64,000 nucleotides of DNA from an uncultured Latescibacterota bacterium (GCA_958295785.1 OY282377.1:5272896-5336895); one strand, 5' to 3'; positions 26,290 through 36,393 are shown, counted from the stretch's first letter. Notes: generated by a model from the letters alone, not told the origin. Made by a program: numbers and translations.

Positions 26290-27036
26290 TTATTCTTGTT
26301 TTACCGCACAAAAGCCAATGGTTGGGGGGCGAGACATGAACGCATCCCAAAAGGGATTGTCCTGCTGAGACGGATGGATGAACGGGCCGACCCATTGAAA
26401 ATCGGCAAATCCAGCGCGTTGGAACGCCCAGTGATAGGTCTCGGGTTTCAAAAAATAATTCTCAAATTCAAACGCCGTGCCATCTTCGTTTTTCACCCGG
26501 TACAAAATCACATCGCCCTCTTGCGGCGGCGCGTTGGCACACGTCTTGTCAAATCCGTATTGGGGAAAGGAAACCGTGCCGCGGGGAACCTGTTGGACAT
26601 TGTCGTTGAACCCGACGAATCGGCCCCCCGGTCGCAAGTTGCGATACGCCACCTCGACAAAGCGGAGCAATTCTGCGGGCGTCTTGGCGTAATTCAAAAG
26701 ATACATCGCCACCGCGAGATCGACTTGTTCGCCCAAGTCGAGATCCGCCGCATCTCGATGCAAGTACTCGCAACCCAAAGGCCGGACGCGCTCTTCTTCT
26801 TCGGCCAACTTGATCATCTCTGCGGAAATATCCACGCCGGTCACTGCTCGCGCCCCGGCCTGCTTGATCTTGCGGGTGTAAAACCCCTCGCCGCAAGCCA
26901 AGTCCAACACACATTGCCCGCGGATATCGCCCAAAATCTCAAAAAGCGTATGGGCTTCAATATATTCCCGAAAGGGCAGTTGTTTGGAATTTTTATACGC
27001 TTCGGCTATGGCGTCATACTGATTTTCAGAACTCAT
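26290..27036 (-). CDS. SAM-dependent methyltransferase (class I)
   Basis: 248 aa with the Rossmann motifs: VLDLACGEGFYTRKI (motif I), TGVDISAEMIKLAE (acidic loop) and a YRNLRPGGRF post-core. The substrate is not evident; small-molecule methylation is most likely. Its ATG overlaps the stop of the TPR gene (27033) by 4 nt, so the two are coupled. Confidence 0.85.
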   Translation of the reverse strand: MSSENQYDAIAEAYKNSKQLPFREYIEAHTLFEILGDIRGQCVLDLACGEGFYTRKIKQAGARAVTGVDISAEMIKLAEEEERVRPLGCEYLHRDAADLDLGEQVDLAVAMYLLNYAKTPAELLRFVEVAYRNLRPGGRFVGFNDNVQQVPRGTVSFPQYGFDKTCANAPPQEGDVILYRVKNEDGTAFEFENYFLKPETYHWAFQRAGFADFQWVGPFIHPSQQDNPFWDAFMSRPPTIGFCAVKQE

Positions 27037-27767
27037 GATACGCGCTCCATCGTTTGCAACTCGTCCAATCGGGCGATCACCTGCTCGTTGTCTGGGTCGC
27101 GTGCAACCATCTGTTCCAAAACAGCGATGGCCTCTTGAACGAGCCCCTGACTGGCGTAGAGTTCGGCCAGCGTTGTGGTTGCGATCATCGGCGCGTCGGG
27201 TTTCGGCCCTCGGTTGCGCGACAGAGCCAGCGCGTCCAGATGGGCCCCAATCCCTTCCTCTGCAAGAGGAGGAAGATCGGATACCTGCGAAAATCCCGCA
27301 TCCTCAGATGCGGGACCGGGCGCGTCAGGTTCAGCGGACAGGGCTTTGGATTCCGAGGTTTCATCTCGCGCCTCTTCGCCCTTGAGTTTGCCGATCTGCT
27401 CGCTGAGTTCAGGGCCAAATGGATCGCGTGCCCGCGCCAATTCAAAGTGTTTGAGCGCGAGATCGCCTCGGCCCTGTTGCAACGCGATATGGCCCAAATG
27501 CCAGCGCGCAACCAAGTGATCGGCATCCAATTGCAAGACCTTTTCAAATTCCAACCGCGCTTCTTTGCACTGACCTGCGGCCAAATAGCACTTGCCCATC
27601 ACCACATGGCCGGCCACATAAGACGGTCGATATCGCAATCCAGTGCGGCAAACCGCCAGTGCCCGCGCAACATCCCCCTGTTGCAACAACCCATCCGCCA
27701 ATCGCGCAAACAAAATGGACGCGGGATTTTGGGCACAAATTTTCGCCAATTTTTCCAATGCCACCAT
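27033..27767 (-). CDS. Tetratricopeptide repeat protein
   Basis: 244 aa. TPR units: ILFARLADGLLQQGDVARAL, YVAGHVVMGKCYLAAGQCKE, HLVARWHLGHIALQQGRGDL and a final TLAELYASQGLVQEAIAVLE. A Ser/Pro/Asp-rich linker (~residues 135-185) separates the last repeat. No signal peptide is seen; probably a cytoplasmic scaffold. It is followed by the methyltransferase with an ATGA overlap. Confidence 0.8.
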   Translation of the reverse strand: MVALEKLAKICAQNPASILFARLADGLLQQGDVARALAVCRTGLRYRPSYVAGHVVMGKCYLAAGQCKEARLEFEKVLQLDADHLVARWHLGHIALQQGRGDLALKHFELARARDPFGPELSEQIGKLKGEEARDETSESKALSAEPDAPGPASEDAGFSQVSDLPPLAEEGIGAHLDALALSRNRGPKPDAPMIATTTLAELYASQGLVQEAIAVLEQMVARDPDNEQVIARLDELQTMERVS

Positions 27768-28101
27768 GGGATCAATCGCCGTAAAAAAGAGTCCGCATAA
27801 TAGACAAAACGCCCAGTATTGTCAATGAGATAAAACCAACCTACCGCCCTAACCCCCGTTACTCGTTGCGCTTCGTTATGGGCTACGCCTGTGCCTAAAA
27901 GGAATGGGAGAACAAGGGATCCCTACGAGAGAAGATCTCCCTTCTCCGTCTTTGGAGAGGGGTCACAAATGTAAAACATCTAACCGAAAAAGCCACAGTA
28001 AAATCAGCGGGCGCGGTCAGAGATGGAGATAAATGGCCTTGTCTCAAATCCGCGAAAAGGATATATTGCAAATTCGCATCCAAACAAATAGGAGGAACGC
28101 A
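27768..28101. other. Divergent intergenic region
   Basis: About 330 nt between the TPR gene (-) and chrA (+). I see no gene, no clear promoter and only a weak inverted word (GGGAGAACAAGGGATCCC region). A ribosome site AGGAGG precedes chrA. Confidence 0.4.
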
Positions 28102-28623
28102 ATGGACCTGTTGCGCTTGTTCATCTCATTCACCAAAGTCGGTGTTTTTGCCTACGGCGGCGGGCCTTCGATGATCCCCCTCGTCCAAGAGGAAGTCGTG
28201 GATGTCAACGGCTGGATGACCATAGAGGAATTTACAGACGCCTTGGCCATGGGCTATGCCCTGCCCGGCCCCATCGCCACCAAAATGGCCGCGTACATCG
28301 GGTACAAAGTCGCCCATATCCCCGGCCTCATGGTCGCGCTCTTTGGCACGGTCTTCCCCTCGTTGCTCATGATGATGATCCTCGCCCTGTTCTTCCTCAA
28401 ATACAAAGACACCCCGCTCGTACAGGCCATGCTCAAAGCCGTGCGCCCGGCCGTCGTCGGGCTGTTGCTCGTCGTGATCTGGGAAATGTGTCCCAAATCC
28501 GTCACCTCTTGGCACACGGGCCTCATCGCTTGCGGCGCGTTTGTCGCCATCTACTTTCTCAACCTGCATCCGGCCCTGGCCATTGTCGCCACCGCCGCCA
28601 TTGGCTTGGCGTTTTACCGCTAA
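28102..28623 (+). CDS. Chromate transporter, half-size (CHR domain)
   Basis: 173 aa from the ATG at 28102 (AGGAGGAACGC before it). One CHR domain: FTKVGVFAYGGGPSMIPLVQ, GMTIEEF-like region and GYALPGPIATKMAAYIGYKV, with five or six hydrophobic helices. Half-size CHR proteins usually come as tandem pairs forming a heterodimer; only one is present here, so it may be a homodimer or an orphan. Substrate (chromate/sulfate) is a family inference. The AAA gene follows after 14 nt. Confidence 0.8.
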   Translation: MDLLRLFISFTKVGVFAYGGGPSMIPLVQEEVVDVNGWMTIEEFTDALAMGYALPGPIATKMAAYIGYKVAHIPGLMVALFGTVFPSLLMMMILALFFLKYKDTPLVQAMLKAVRPAVVGLLLVVIWEMCPKSVTSWHTGLIACGAFVAIYFLNLHPALAIVATAAIGLAFYR

Positions 28624-28637
28624 AGGATACTTGAGCC

Positions 28638-30212
28638 ATGCGATTTTTTAACACCGCTGGCCCTATCAAGCCCGACATGCACTACTGCATCCCACCGCTG
28701 CAACGCTTGGACCTGGACGAGGTGCTCACACTCGTGCAAAACGGGAAGTACTTCGTCCTGCACGCGCCCCGGCAGACGGGCAAGACTTCTGCGTTGCTGG
28801 CACTGCGCGACCTGCTCAATACCGAGGGCACCTATCGTTGCGTGTACATCAATGTGGAACGCGGACAGACCGCACGCGAAGATGTGGAACGGGCGATGCG
28901 CGCCATCCTGGGCGAACTGGCCTCTCGGGCGCGTTCTGCGCTGGGCGACGAGTTTTTAGACGAGATTTGGTTCGACATCTTATCGAAGTACGGCCCAGAT
29001 GGCGCGCTCGGCGAGGCGTTGACCCGCTGGGCCGAGGCCGATCCCAAGCCCGTGGTGTTGCTCATCGACGAAATAGACGCGCTGATCGGGGACTCCCTGC
29101 TGGCGGTGTTGCGGCAGTTGCGCGGGGGCTACGATCTGCGTCCGACAAGTTTTCCGCAAAGTGCGGTTTTATGCGGGGTGCGCGATGTGCATGATTACCG
29201 CATCCAATCCACCGCGGAGAATGCGATCATTGCCGGCGGCAGTGCGTTCAACATCAAAGCGAGATCGTTGCGCTTGGGCAACTTCTCGCGGGATGAGGTG
29301 CTCGCCCTCCTCAACCAGCACACCGAGGAAACGGGACAAGCGTTCACCGCAGATGTGCAAGAACTGATCTGGATGCAGACCCAAGGGCAACCGTGGCTGG
29401 TCAACGCGCTGGCCTACACAGCCTGCTTCGAGAACAAAACCGGGCGAGATCGTTCCCTGTCCGTGGACGACGAGGCCATCCGAGAAGCCCAAGAACAACT
29501 CATCCTGCGTCGAGAAACGCACTTGGATCAGCTAACCGACAAATTGCAGGAAGAGCGCGTGAGGCGCGTGGTTGAGCCACTGCTCAGTGGCGGCGGAGAC
29601 CGCGACTTCACGGACCGCGATTTGGCGTATGTGCGCGACCTCGGCCTCATTGCCCAAGATCGCCCCTTGCGTATCGCCAACCCGATCTACGCCGAGGTTG
29701 TGCCGCGTGAATTGACATGGGTCGTGCAAGAGGAGTTCAATCGGGAAACGGCATGGTACATCACTGCCAACGGCGGCTTGGATGTAGCCAAACTGCTGAC
29801 CGAGTTCCAGACCTTCTTCCGCGAGCACTCAGAGCATTGGGTGAAGCGGTTCGCGTATCGAGAGGCCGGCCCCCAGTTGCTATTGCAGGCGTTTTTGCAG
29901 CGCATCGTGAACAGCGGTGGGCGCATCGAACGGGAGTACGGCTTGGGCAAAATGCGAACCGATTTGCTCATCGTCTGGCCGCAGGGCGAGCGGACGCGCA
30001 AATTTGTGATCGAGTGCAAAGTGCTTCGCAAGAGCTTGGAACAGACTATCGCCGAAGGGTTGAATCAGACCACTGAGTACATGGATCGTTGCGCGGCAGA
30101 GGCGGGTCATCTGGTGATCTTTGACCGCCGCACAGACAGGCGTTGGGACGACAAGGTGTTCCACACCCGCCGGGCCTTGAACAGCGGTGAAATCGACATC
30201 TGGGGCATGTGA
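28638..30212 (+). CDS. AAA ATPase fused to a PD-(D/E)XK nuclease-like domain
   Basis: 524 aa. Walker A APRQTGKTSALLAL (residues ~43-56), Walker B VVLLIDEIDAL (~145), and arginine-rich sensor stretches, as in AAA_35-type archaeal/bacterial ATPases. The C-terminus (TDLLIVWPQGERTRK, then FVIECKVLRKSLEQTI) gives D..ECK of a PD-(D/E)XK fold. These proteins are widespread and multi-copy in FCB/PVC-type genomes; the role is unknown, possibly NTP-driven DNA processing. It overlaps the far 5' frame of bioB only trivially. Confidence 0.75.
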   Translation: MRFFNTAGPIKPDMHYCIPPLQRLDLDEVLTLVQNGKYFVLHAPRQTGKTSALLALRDLLNTEGTYRCVYINVERGQTAREDVERAMRAILGELASRARSALGDEFLDEIWFDILSKYGPDGALGEALTRWAEADPKPVVLLIDEIDALIGDSLLAVLRQLRGGYDLRPTSFPQSAVLCGVRDVHDYRIQSTAENAIIAGGSAFNIKARSLRLGNFSRDEVLALLNQHTEETGQAFTADVQELIWMQTQGQPWLVNALAYTACFENKTGRDRSLSVDDEAIREAQEQLILRRETHLDQLTDKLQEERVRRVVEPLLSGGGDRDFTDRDLAYVRDLGLIAQDRPLRIANPIYAEVVPRELTWVVQEEFNRETAWYITANGGLDVAKLLTEFQTFFREHSEHWVKRFAYREAGPQLLLQAFLQRIVNSGGRIEREYGLGKMRTDLLIVWPQGERTRKFVIECKVLRKSLEQTIAEGLNQTTEYMDRCAAEAGHLVIFDRRTDRRWDDKVFHTRRALNSGEIDIWGM

Positions 30213-30265
30213 TCCCGTGCGTCGTCCATTTCAATCCACTAAAACCCAGAAATTCAGGATACACT

Positions 30266-31288
30266 ATGTACACCAATTATGCCGACAAAGCCCTCTCAGG
30301 CGACGGCCTATCCCCCGCTGACATGCGCGCTGTGCTCCAAACCCCGGACCGCGACATTTTGCCCTTGCTCCATGCGGCCTTTCAGGTGCGCCACCACCAC
30401 TTCGGGCGCAAAGTCCACATCCATGTGTTGATGAACGCCAAAAGCGGCTTGTGCCCGGAAGACTGCGCCTATTGCTCGCAATCATCCATCTCCACCGCAA
30501 CCATCGACAAATACCCCCTGCGGCCTGCCCGTGAAATCGTGGATGCCGCGCGCCAAGCCCGCGAAAACGGCGCGTATCGCTACTGCATCGTCACCAGTGG
30601 CCGCGCTCCCACCGACAGGGAATTGGACGCCCTGACCGACACCGTGCGCCAAATCAAACGCGAAGTCGATATCGACATCTGCTGCTGTTTGGGCTTGCTC
30701 ACCGCAGAAAGCGCGCAACGCCTCAAAAACGCCGGGGTTGACCGCGTCAATCACAACCTCAACACCAGCCAAGCGCACACCCCGAACATCGTCTCCACGC
30801 ACACGTATCGAGACCGCGTGGAAACCCTGTACAATATTCAAAAAGCCGGCCTCGAGACGTGCAGCGGCGGCATCATTGGCATGGGCGAAACCCACGCGGA
30901 CATCATCGACATGGCCGTGTCCTTGCGCGATTTGGGCGTCAATTCCATCCCGGTCAATTTCCTACATCCCATCGCGGGCACGCCCCTGTCCGATCACAAC
31001 GCCCTGACCCCGCACGATTGCCTGCGCGCCTTGTGCCTATTCCGCTTTGTCAACCCATCGACCGAAATCCGAGTCGCAGGCGGGCGTGAAAAAAACCTCC
31101 GCTCCCTCCAACCCCTCGCGCTCTACCCGGCCAACTCGCTCTTCATGGAAGGGTATTTGACCACGGGTGGCCTTGATGTGGAAGCCACCCATCGCATGAT
31201 CGCCGATTTGGGATTTGAAATCGAGCGGGATGATCCCCGGGCAGACAGCAGTCAGCACCTACATTGCTTTGGGGCGGCTAGGCACTGA
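30266..31288 (+). CDS. bioB: Biotin synthase
   Basis: Inserts sulfur into dethiobiotin. 340 aa from the ATG at 30266 (AGGAT upstream). CPEDCAYC (C63, C67, C70) binds the radical-SAM cluster. DICCCLGLLT, VDRVNHNLNTSQ and GGIIGMGETHADIIDMA are family landmarks. The C-terminus FLTTGG-type motif (GYLTTGGLDVEAT) is present. No other biotin genes are near, though accB/accC need its product. Confidence 0.93.
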   Translation: MYTNYADKALSGDGLSPADMRAVLQTPDRDILPLLHAAFQVRHHHFGRKVHIHVLMNAKSGLCPEDCAYCSQSSISTATIDKYPLRPAREIVDAARQARENGAYRYCIVTSGRAPTDRELDALTDTVRQIKREVDIDICCCLGLLTAESAQRLKNAGVDRVNHNLNTSQAHTPNIVSTHTYRDRVETLYNIQKAGLETCSGGIIGMGETHADIIDMAVSLRDLGVNSIPVNFLHPIAGTPLSDHNALTPHDCLRALCLFRFVNPSTEIRVAGGREKNLRSLQPLALYPANSLFMEGYLTTGGLDVEATHRMIADLGFEIERDDPRADSSQHLHCFGAARH

Positions 31289-31364
31289 ATCCCTATTCGG
31301 AAGGTCCCGGGCCTGTCCCTGCGGTTGATGGTGAAGGGGCGGCCCTCTCACTTCTTGTATCTTT

Positions 31365-31391
31365 GGGCGAGCACGGGGACATCGCCCCTAC
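31365..31391. repeat. Dispersed 27-bp repeat, family 1 (copy c)
   Basis: GGGCGAGCACGGGGACATCG plus CCCCTAC, one mismatch from copy a. It is followed by GACTGACCACTGACCACTAA, a word seen again, shuffled, at 41825-41850. Confidence 0.8.
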
Positions 31392-31459
31392 GGTCTCATG
31401 TCTCGATTTTGGGGTTGTTGGGCGGGGACTGACCACTGACCACTAACCACTGCTTTTCC

Positions 31460-33331
31460 ATGTGGACTTACCAAAAAAAATACGATGTCATTGTCGTCGG
31501 TGGCGGGCACGCGGGCGTGGAAGCCGCGCTGGCCTCTGCGCGCATGGGGTGTGAAACCCTGTTGCTGACTATGAACCTCGACACCATCGCGCAAATGTCG
31601 TGCAACCCGGCCATTGGCGGCATTGCAAAAGGCCACATGGTGCGCGAAATCGACGCTTTGGGCGGTGAAATGGCGCGCAACATCGACGCTACGGGCTTGC
31701 AATTTCGCATGCTCAATCAGCGCAGGGGGCCGGCCGTGCAAGCACCTCGCGCGCAAGCGGACAAAAAAGCCTATCAGTTTCGCATGAAAGAAGTGCTCGA
31801 AAACCAGCCGCGCCTCGACGTCAAACAGGGATTGCTCGAAGACCTCATAGTCAAAAACAGACGCCTCGAGGCGGTGATTACCAAAGCCAAAACGGTTTTT
31901 GCCGCCAAAACCGCCATCCTGACCACGGGCACCTTTCTCAAGGGCCTCATCCACGTCGGCGACTTTTCGTACAGCGCGGGCCGCGCAGGCGAGCAAGCCG
32001 CAGACAAAGCGTCCGATGGCCTGTCGCAACTCGGGTTTGAACTCGGTCGCCTCAAAACCGGCACGCCGCCCCGCGTCAATGCGCGCAGCATCGACTTTGC
32101 CGCGTGCGAAGAACAACCCGGCGATCATGACCCCCGACCTTTTTCCTATCAGACCGACCGCATCGCGCAAGAGCAACTGAGTTGTTATCTGACCACCACC
32201 ACGCGAGAAACGCACGACATCATCCGCACCAGCTTGGATCGCTCGGCCATGTACAGCGGGCGCATCCGAGGCGTGGGGCCGCGGTATTGCCCATCTATTG
32301 AAGACAAAATTGTGCGCTTCCCGGACAAGGAAGGGCATCAAATTTTCCTTGAACCCGAAGGGTATCACACCCGTGAAGTCTATCTCAATGGCCTGTCGAT
32401 GAGCCTGCCCGAAGACGTGCAACTCCGCGTTGTACGCAGCATCCCCGGTCTTGAACGCGCCGAGATCATGCGCCCGGCTTATGCGGTCGAATACGACTAT
32501 GTGCCCCCCACGCAAATCCATCCCACGCTGGAGACCAAGCCCATTGCCGGCCTGTTTTTCGCAGGGCAAATCAACGGCACGACCGGATACGAAGAAGCCG
32601 CGGGACAAGGGCTGATGGCCGGCATCAACGCGGCCTTGCGCGCGCGGGGCGATGGCCCCTTGGTCTTGGATCGCTCGCAGGCGTATATCGGCGTATTGAT
32701 CGACGACCTCGTCACCAAAGGCACGGAAGAACCCTATCGCATGTTCACCTCCTTGGCGGAATACCGCCTGCTCTTGCGGCAGGACAACGCGGATTTGCGC
32801 CTGTGCGAACTCGCCCGAAAAATCGGCCTGCTCTCAGACGATATGTACGCGCGCTTTTGCAAACGCAAACGCCAAATCCACGCGGAAATCGCACGGCTAC
32901 GCGCCACGCGCCTACCCCCCAATGACGCGGTTCAAACCGCCCTCAAAGCGTCCCGTTCCTCGCCCTTGAGCCGCGCGGCAACGCTCGCCGAACTCTTGCG
33001 CCGTCCGGAATTGTCCTACGACATCGTTACGCAATTGGCCCCCGCGTGTGAACCCCTGCCCGAAGACGTGAGTGAATCCGTCGAAATCGCGCTCAAATAC
33101 GAGGGATATATCGACCGCCAAGAAGAACAGGTGCATCGCTTTCGCAACTTGGAAAAAAAATACATCCCAGACGACTTTGACTACGCCGGCATCGCGGCCC
33201 TGCGAAACGAGGCCCTTGAAAAATTCACCCGCATCAAACCCCGATCACTCGGGCAAGCATCCCGCATCCCCGGCATTTCGCCTTCGGATATTTCCCTGCT
33301 GATGATCATGCTCAAAAAACGGGGTAAGTAA
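31460..33331 (+). CDS. mnmG: tRNA uridine 5-carboxymethylaminomethyl modification enzyme
   Basis: With MnmE, installs cmnm5 on U34 of tRNAs. 623 aa. FAD site [19 protein letters not shown] at residues ~12-30; [20 protein letters not shown] and [10 protein letters not shown] are signatures. The C-terminal helical GidA domain ([20 protein letters not shown]) is complete. Full family length. No mnmE is visible. Confidence 0.95.
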   Translation: MWTYQKKYDVIVVGGGHAGVEAALASARMGCETLLLTMNLDTIAQMSCNPAIGGIAKGHMVREIDALGGEMARNIDATGLQFRMLNQRRGPAVQAPRAQADKKAYQFRMKEVLENQPRLDVKQGLLEDLIVKNRRLEAVITKAKTVFAAKTAILTTGTFLKGLIHVGDFSYSAGRAGEQAADKASDGLSQLGFELGRLKTGTPPRVNARSIDFAACEEQPGDHDPRPFSYQTDRIAQEQLSCYLTTTTRETHDIIRTSLDRSAMYSGRIRGVGPRYCPSIEDKIVRFPDKEGHQIFLEPEGYHTREVYLNGLSMSLPEDVQLRVVRSIPGLERAEIMRPAYAVEYDYVPPTQIHPTLETKPIAGLFFAGQINGTTGYEEAAGQGLMAGINAALRARGDGPLVLDRSQAYIGVLIDDLVTKGTEEPYRMFTSLAEYRLLLRQDNADLRLCELARKIGLLSDDMYARFCKRKRQIHAEIARLRATRLPPNDAVQTALKASRSSPLSRAATLAELLRRPELSYDIVTQLAPACEPLPEDVSESVEIALKYEGYIDRQEEQVHRFRNLEKKYIPDDFDYAGIAALRNEALEKFTRIKPRSLGQASRIPGISPSDISLLMIMLKKRGK

Positions 33332-33403
33332 CAGTTGGGGGCAATCGCATACTGCGGTATGAAATCGCATAGCATGGACGAATCAAAGGAGAACCCCATC
33401 GCC

Positions 33404-33868
33404 ATGGCAAACAACATCAAAATCATCGCGCAAAACCGCAAAGCGCGGCGCGACTACCACATCCTCAACACCTATGAAGCGGGCCTGCAATTGCACGGTA
33501 CAGAAGTCAAAGCCCTGCGCGAAGGCCGGGCCAACCTAAAAGATGGCTTCGCACGCATTGAGGATGGGGAAGCGTATTTGCACAATATTCACATCAGCGA
33601 ATACACACAGGGCAATCAGTTTAACCACGACACCGAGCGCAAACGCAAGTTGTTGCTCCACCGCCACGAGATCAATCGCCTGTGGGGACAAGCCAATGAA
33701 AAGGGCCACACGCTCATCCCCCTCAAGCTCTATTTCAAACGCGGCAAAGCCAAAGTTGAACTCGGCGTGGCGCGCGGCAAAAAGCAATTCGACAAGCGGC
33801 GCGACATTGCCCGCCGAGACGCCCAACGCGAAGTTGAACAAGCCCTCAAGGCCCGCACCCGAAACTGA
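33404..33868 (+). CDS. smpB: SsrA-binding protein SmpB
   Basis: Delivers tmRNA to stalled ribosomes. 154 aa from the ATG at 33404, placed by AAAGGAG 9-10 bases upstream; earlier in-frame ATGs (33335, 33374) have no such site. Core: [37 protein letters not shown] and a basic C-terminal tail ([20 protein letters not shown]). No tmRNA gene is seen in this window. Confidence 0.95.
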   Translation: MANNIKIIAQNRKARRDYHILNTYEAGLQLHGTEVKALREGRANLKDGFARIEDGEAYLHNIHISEYTQGNQFNHDTERKRKLLLHRHEINRLWGQANEKGHTLIPLKLYFKRGKAKVELGVARGKKQFDKRRDIARRDAQREVEQALKARTRN

Positions 33869-33982
33869 CGTTACGCAGTATGTGAAAAAAAAGCCATCCC
33901 GCACAGCGCGCAAGTCCGTCCATTCACACACATTCATTTTGCAACCCACTTTGAAGCGGTTGTACACCGCATCACAAAACTG

Positions 33983-34867
33983 ATGCCTACGGAACCCAAT
34001 CGCGCTATGAACAACAGCATCCCACAAACGCATCGCATCATCCTCCCGCCCAATGACCTCGGCTATTCTTACGACCCCCATGTCGAAGCGGGGCTTCACG
34101 GCGCGATCAAATTGTCGCCCAAAGTGCTTCGCCATTGCCAATGCGGCGGCAAGTCGCCGTTTATGATTATAGATCCCCTGCGCGGCGAACCCGTGTGGTG
34201 CCCGTGTTATCCCTTTCGCAGGAAGAAATACCGCATCGACAAATACATCCAAAAATCGGGCATTCCCGCGCCCTTTCGCTTTAAGTTTGCGCGGGACTTC
34301 AAAGAGCAGTACGACGACGGTCAGCCCATTCCGGGCGCGCGCTTACTCAAATCCTATTTCAGCACTTTGGTCGATAATATCAACAGCAAAAAAACATCGA
34401 TCAAAGGCTTCTATTTGTGGGGCGCGCCCGGGCGTGGCAAAACCTTTTTTGCCTATATTTTGCTCAACGAACTCATCTTCCGATTTGTAAGATCCGGCAA
34501 ATTCATCGCGCTCTCAAAGAGTTTTCACGAACTTCGGCACACCTTTGACGAAGGCAGTGAAACCCAAGGCCAAGCCATGCCCATGATCGAAATGTTGAGC
34601 AATGTGCCCTTTCTCGTCATCGACGACTTTGGCGTGCAGCGCAATACCGAGTGGGAAATGGAGATCCTCTACAACCTCATCGACGCCCGGTACGCCAATC
34701 GACGCCTGACCTTTGTGACTACGAATCAAAAAGTCGATGATCTAAAAGACCTCGCGCAGGGGCGCATCTATTCTCGCTTGCTCGAAATGAGTCACATCAT
34801 CCACGTCACCGGACATGATTTCCGCGAATTGGGCAACCCCGAAGCCAAATGGATCGAGCCGCGTTGA
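33983..34867 (+). CDS. DnaC/IstB-like AAA ATPase (helicase-loader type)
   Basis: 294 aa. A Cys-rich N-terminus (HCQCGGKS...CPCYP) suggests a zinc-binding lead. Walker A is GAPGRGKTFFAYILL (~145) and Walker B FLVIDDFGVQRNTEWE; LTFVTTNQKVDDL is sensor 1. Members load replicative helicase or serve transposons. No IstA partner is near, so a DnaC/DnaI-like chromosomal loader is likelier than IstB, though not proven. Followed by a terminator at 34985. Confidence 0.75.
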   Translation: MPTEPNRAMNNSIPQTHRIILPPNDLGYSYDPHVEAGLHGAIKLSPKVLRHCQCGGKSPFMIIDPLRGEPVWCPCYPFRRKKYRIDKYIQKSGIPAPFRFKFARDFKEQYDDGQPIPGARLLKSYFSTLVDNINSKKTSIKGFYLWGAPGRGKTFFAYILLNELIFRFVRSGKFIALSKSFHELRHTFDEGSETQGQAMPMIEMLSNVPFLVIDDFGVQRNTEWEMEILYNLIDARYANRRLTFVTTNQKVDDLKDLAQGRIYSRLLEMSHIIHVTGHDFRELGNPEAKWIEPR

Positions 34868-34984
34868 TACCTGTGCCATTTGGCGATGAAATTAGAGTTG
34901 ACTTTTAGCTGGGCTTAATGAATTTGAGTGGGTTGGCATCCCTGTCGCCCACTGTTCAGCGTATTATCTGAAGCAATAACGCGA

Positions 34985-35015
34985 AACGGCCACCCACAAA
35001 GCAGGTGGCCGTTTT
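34985..35015 (+). terminator. Rho-independent terminator after the DnaC-like gene
   Basis: Stem AACGGCCACC / GGTGGCCGTT, loop CACAAAGCA, then TTTT. The IS5-family element begins inside or immediately after the T-run. Confidence 0.8.
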
Positions 35016-35022
35016 AGAAGCC

Positions 35023-35487
35023 CTAACATAAAGAAATCAAGCGTCTGAAACAGATGAGAGAACAGCCGATGGAGAGGAACGCCTCATGGATGTCCGCTCT
35101 GCGCTCGTCGCGCACTCGCAGGTTGCGGAACTGACGGAGCCAGGCCAGCGTCCGCTCAACGACCCACCGGTACGCGCCCAACCCGCTACCATGCGCTGCA
35201 CCCCGTCGGGCGATCACCGACGAGATGTGGCGCGCACGCAGGGCCTTCCGGTGTGCCCTCGAGTCATAGGCACGGTCTGCATACAGCCGTTGGGGTCTGC
35301 GGCGCGGACGACCGCGTTTGCCTCTGACCGCAGGCACGGCGTCCACCCATGGCAACCATTGCGTCACATCTGGCCGGTTCGCCCCGGGCACAATCGCGGC
35401 CAGAGGTAGCCCGTTGGCATCGGTGATCCCATGATGCTTACGCCCGGGCTTGCGGCGGTCTGTGGGATTGGGGCCGGGTTTTTTTTT
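35023..35487 (-). CDS. IS5-family transposase, downstream frame (OrfB)
   Basis: Carries GRKHHGITDANGLPLAAI, YADRAYDS (second Asp) and WVVERTLAWLRQFRNLRVR with the catalytic Glu and the YREK-type signature. It has no start of its own. The A9 run gives a net +1 (or -2) shift by transcriptional or ribosomal slippage. Both halves look intact, so the element may be active. Confidence 0.8.
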   Translation of the reverse strand, partial: KKKPGPNPTDRRKPGRKHHGITDANGLPLAAIVPGANRPDVTQWLPWVDAVPAVRGKRGRPRRRPQRLYADRAYDSRAHRKALRARHISSVIARRGAAHGSGLGAYRWVVERTLAWLRQFRNLRVRDERRADIHEAFLSIGCSLICFRRLISLC

Positions 35488-35833
35488 CGCCCCCCACCGC
35501 ACGCAGGGAGGCACTGTCCACACAGGCACGAGACCCGGCCAGGCCATCGACCGCTCGCAGTTTGGACAACAGCAGATGATGAAGCCGCTCCCACACGCCT
35601 GCGTCATGCCATGCCTTCAGACGACGCCAGCAGGTCATCCCGGAACCCCACCCCATCTCTTGGGGCAATCTCTCCCACGGGATGCCGCTCTTCAGGACGA
35701 ATAGCATGCCGGTCAACGCCTTGCGGTCATCAATGCGCTTACGTCCGGGAAAGCGGAACCGTCCAGGCTTGGGAACCGGCAAAAGGGGTTGGACCTTTTC
35801 CCAGAGTGCATCGCTCACGAGTGGTTTGGACAT
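35438..35833 (-). CDS. IS5-family transposase, upstream frame (OrfA)
   Basis: Begins MSKPLVSDALWEKVQPLLP at 35833 with GGGGG just before it. FPGRKRIDDRKALTGMLFVL and SGIPWERLPQEMGWGSG form the IS5 N-terminal domain. ACVDSASLRA carries the first catalytic Asp. The frame must pass to OrfB at a run of nine A (coding strand; 35479-35487) to make a complete enzyme. Confidence 0.85.
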   Translation of the reverse strand: MSKPLVSDALWEKVQPLLPVPKPGRFRFPGRKRIDDRKALTGMLFVLKSGIPWERLPQEMGWGSGMTCWRRLKAWHDAGVWERLHHLLLSKLRAVDGLAGSRACVDSASLRAVGGEKKTRPQSHRPPQARA

Positions 35834-36221
35834 CTGTCCCCCCTTGCCCGGTTGCAGATGCCGGGCAAGGACGTTGTAAGGGTTGGGCTGAGAAGAAAAT
35901 CGGCCTCTCACAAATCCATGTCAACGCTTTCTGTTAGGGCTTCTCAAAATCAAATGGGTATAACTGTCTGAAACGCGGATTAACCAGATGGCGCAGATGA
36001 CGCGGATTGGGCGGCACCGGTAGGGCAGAACGTGCAGGGGGTGTAAAGGATGTAGCAGGTGCGGAGGACGCAGTGAGTGGCAGGGGGTGGGGTTAATCCG
36101 CGCAATCCCTAAATCCGCGACAATCCGCGATTCAGACAAGGGACTGACCGCTTGATGGCGGGAATGGGTGACGAACCACTTGACAGAGCGAGAGATATTG
36201 CAGATTATTTATTGATGTTAC

Positions 36222-36393
36222 GCAGTTTGTCCAATTCAAGCTGTAAGACGTGTTCTGCTTGTGGCGTGGTAAAAGTTGCCCCTGCGTGAACGGGTCTTTG
36301 TTTGCGACTGTGGCTATGAAACTGACCGAGATTTGAACGCGGCCCCAAACATTCATCGGGTTGGGATGTCAACCCTTGCAGGAGAAGATGTCA
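36222..36393 (+). pseudogene. TnpB C-terminal relic (copy 1)
   Basis: KTCSACGVVKV in one frame and LPLRERVFVCDCGYETDRDL followed by NAAPNIHRVG in another reconstruct the zinc finger and last RuvC aspartate of TnpB (IS200/IS605). A frameshift at GCCCCTGCGTGA separates them. A hairpin like the right end of such elements (AAGCCCCTTTGCTTCAGCAA, 36441-36479) follows. The rest of tnpB is absent. Confidence 0.75.

Larger units (their letters stand above)
35016..35944. mobile_element. IS5-family insertion sequence (IS427-like)
   Basis: ~929 bp with terminal inverted repeats AGAAGCCCTAACATAAAG (left) and its counterpart GTTAGGGCTTCT (right). It contains a two-frame transposase on the minus strand. 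Its end sequences also appear, shortened and diverged, as the 118-bp element at 40693-40810. Target duplication is not clear from the flanks. Confidence 0.85.

Noticed and set aside
33869-33982. tmRNA or tRNA next to smpB
   Set aside because: No acceptor stem, T-arm or tag-like frame seen; no tRNA genes were recognised anywhere in the window.
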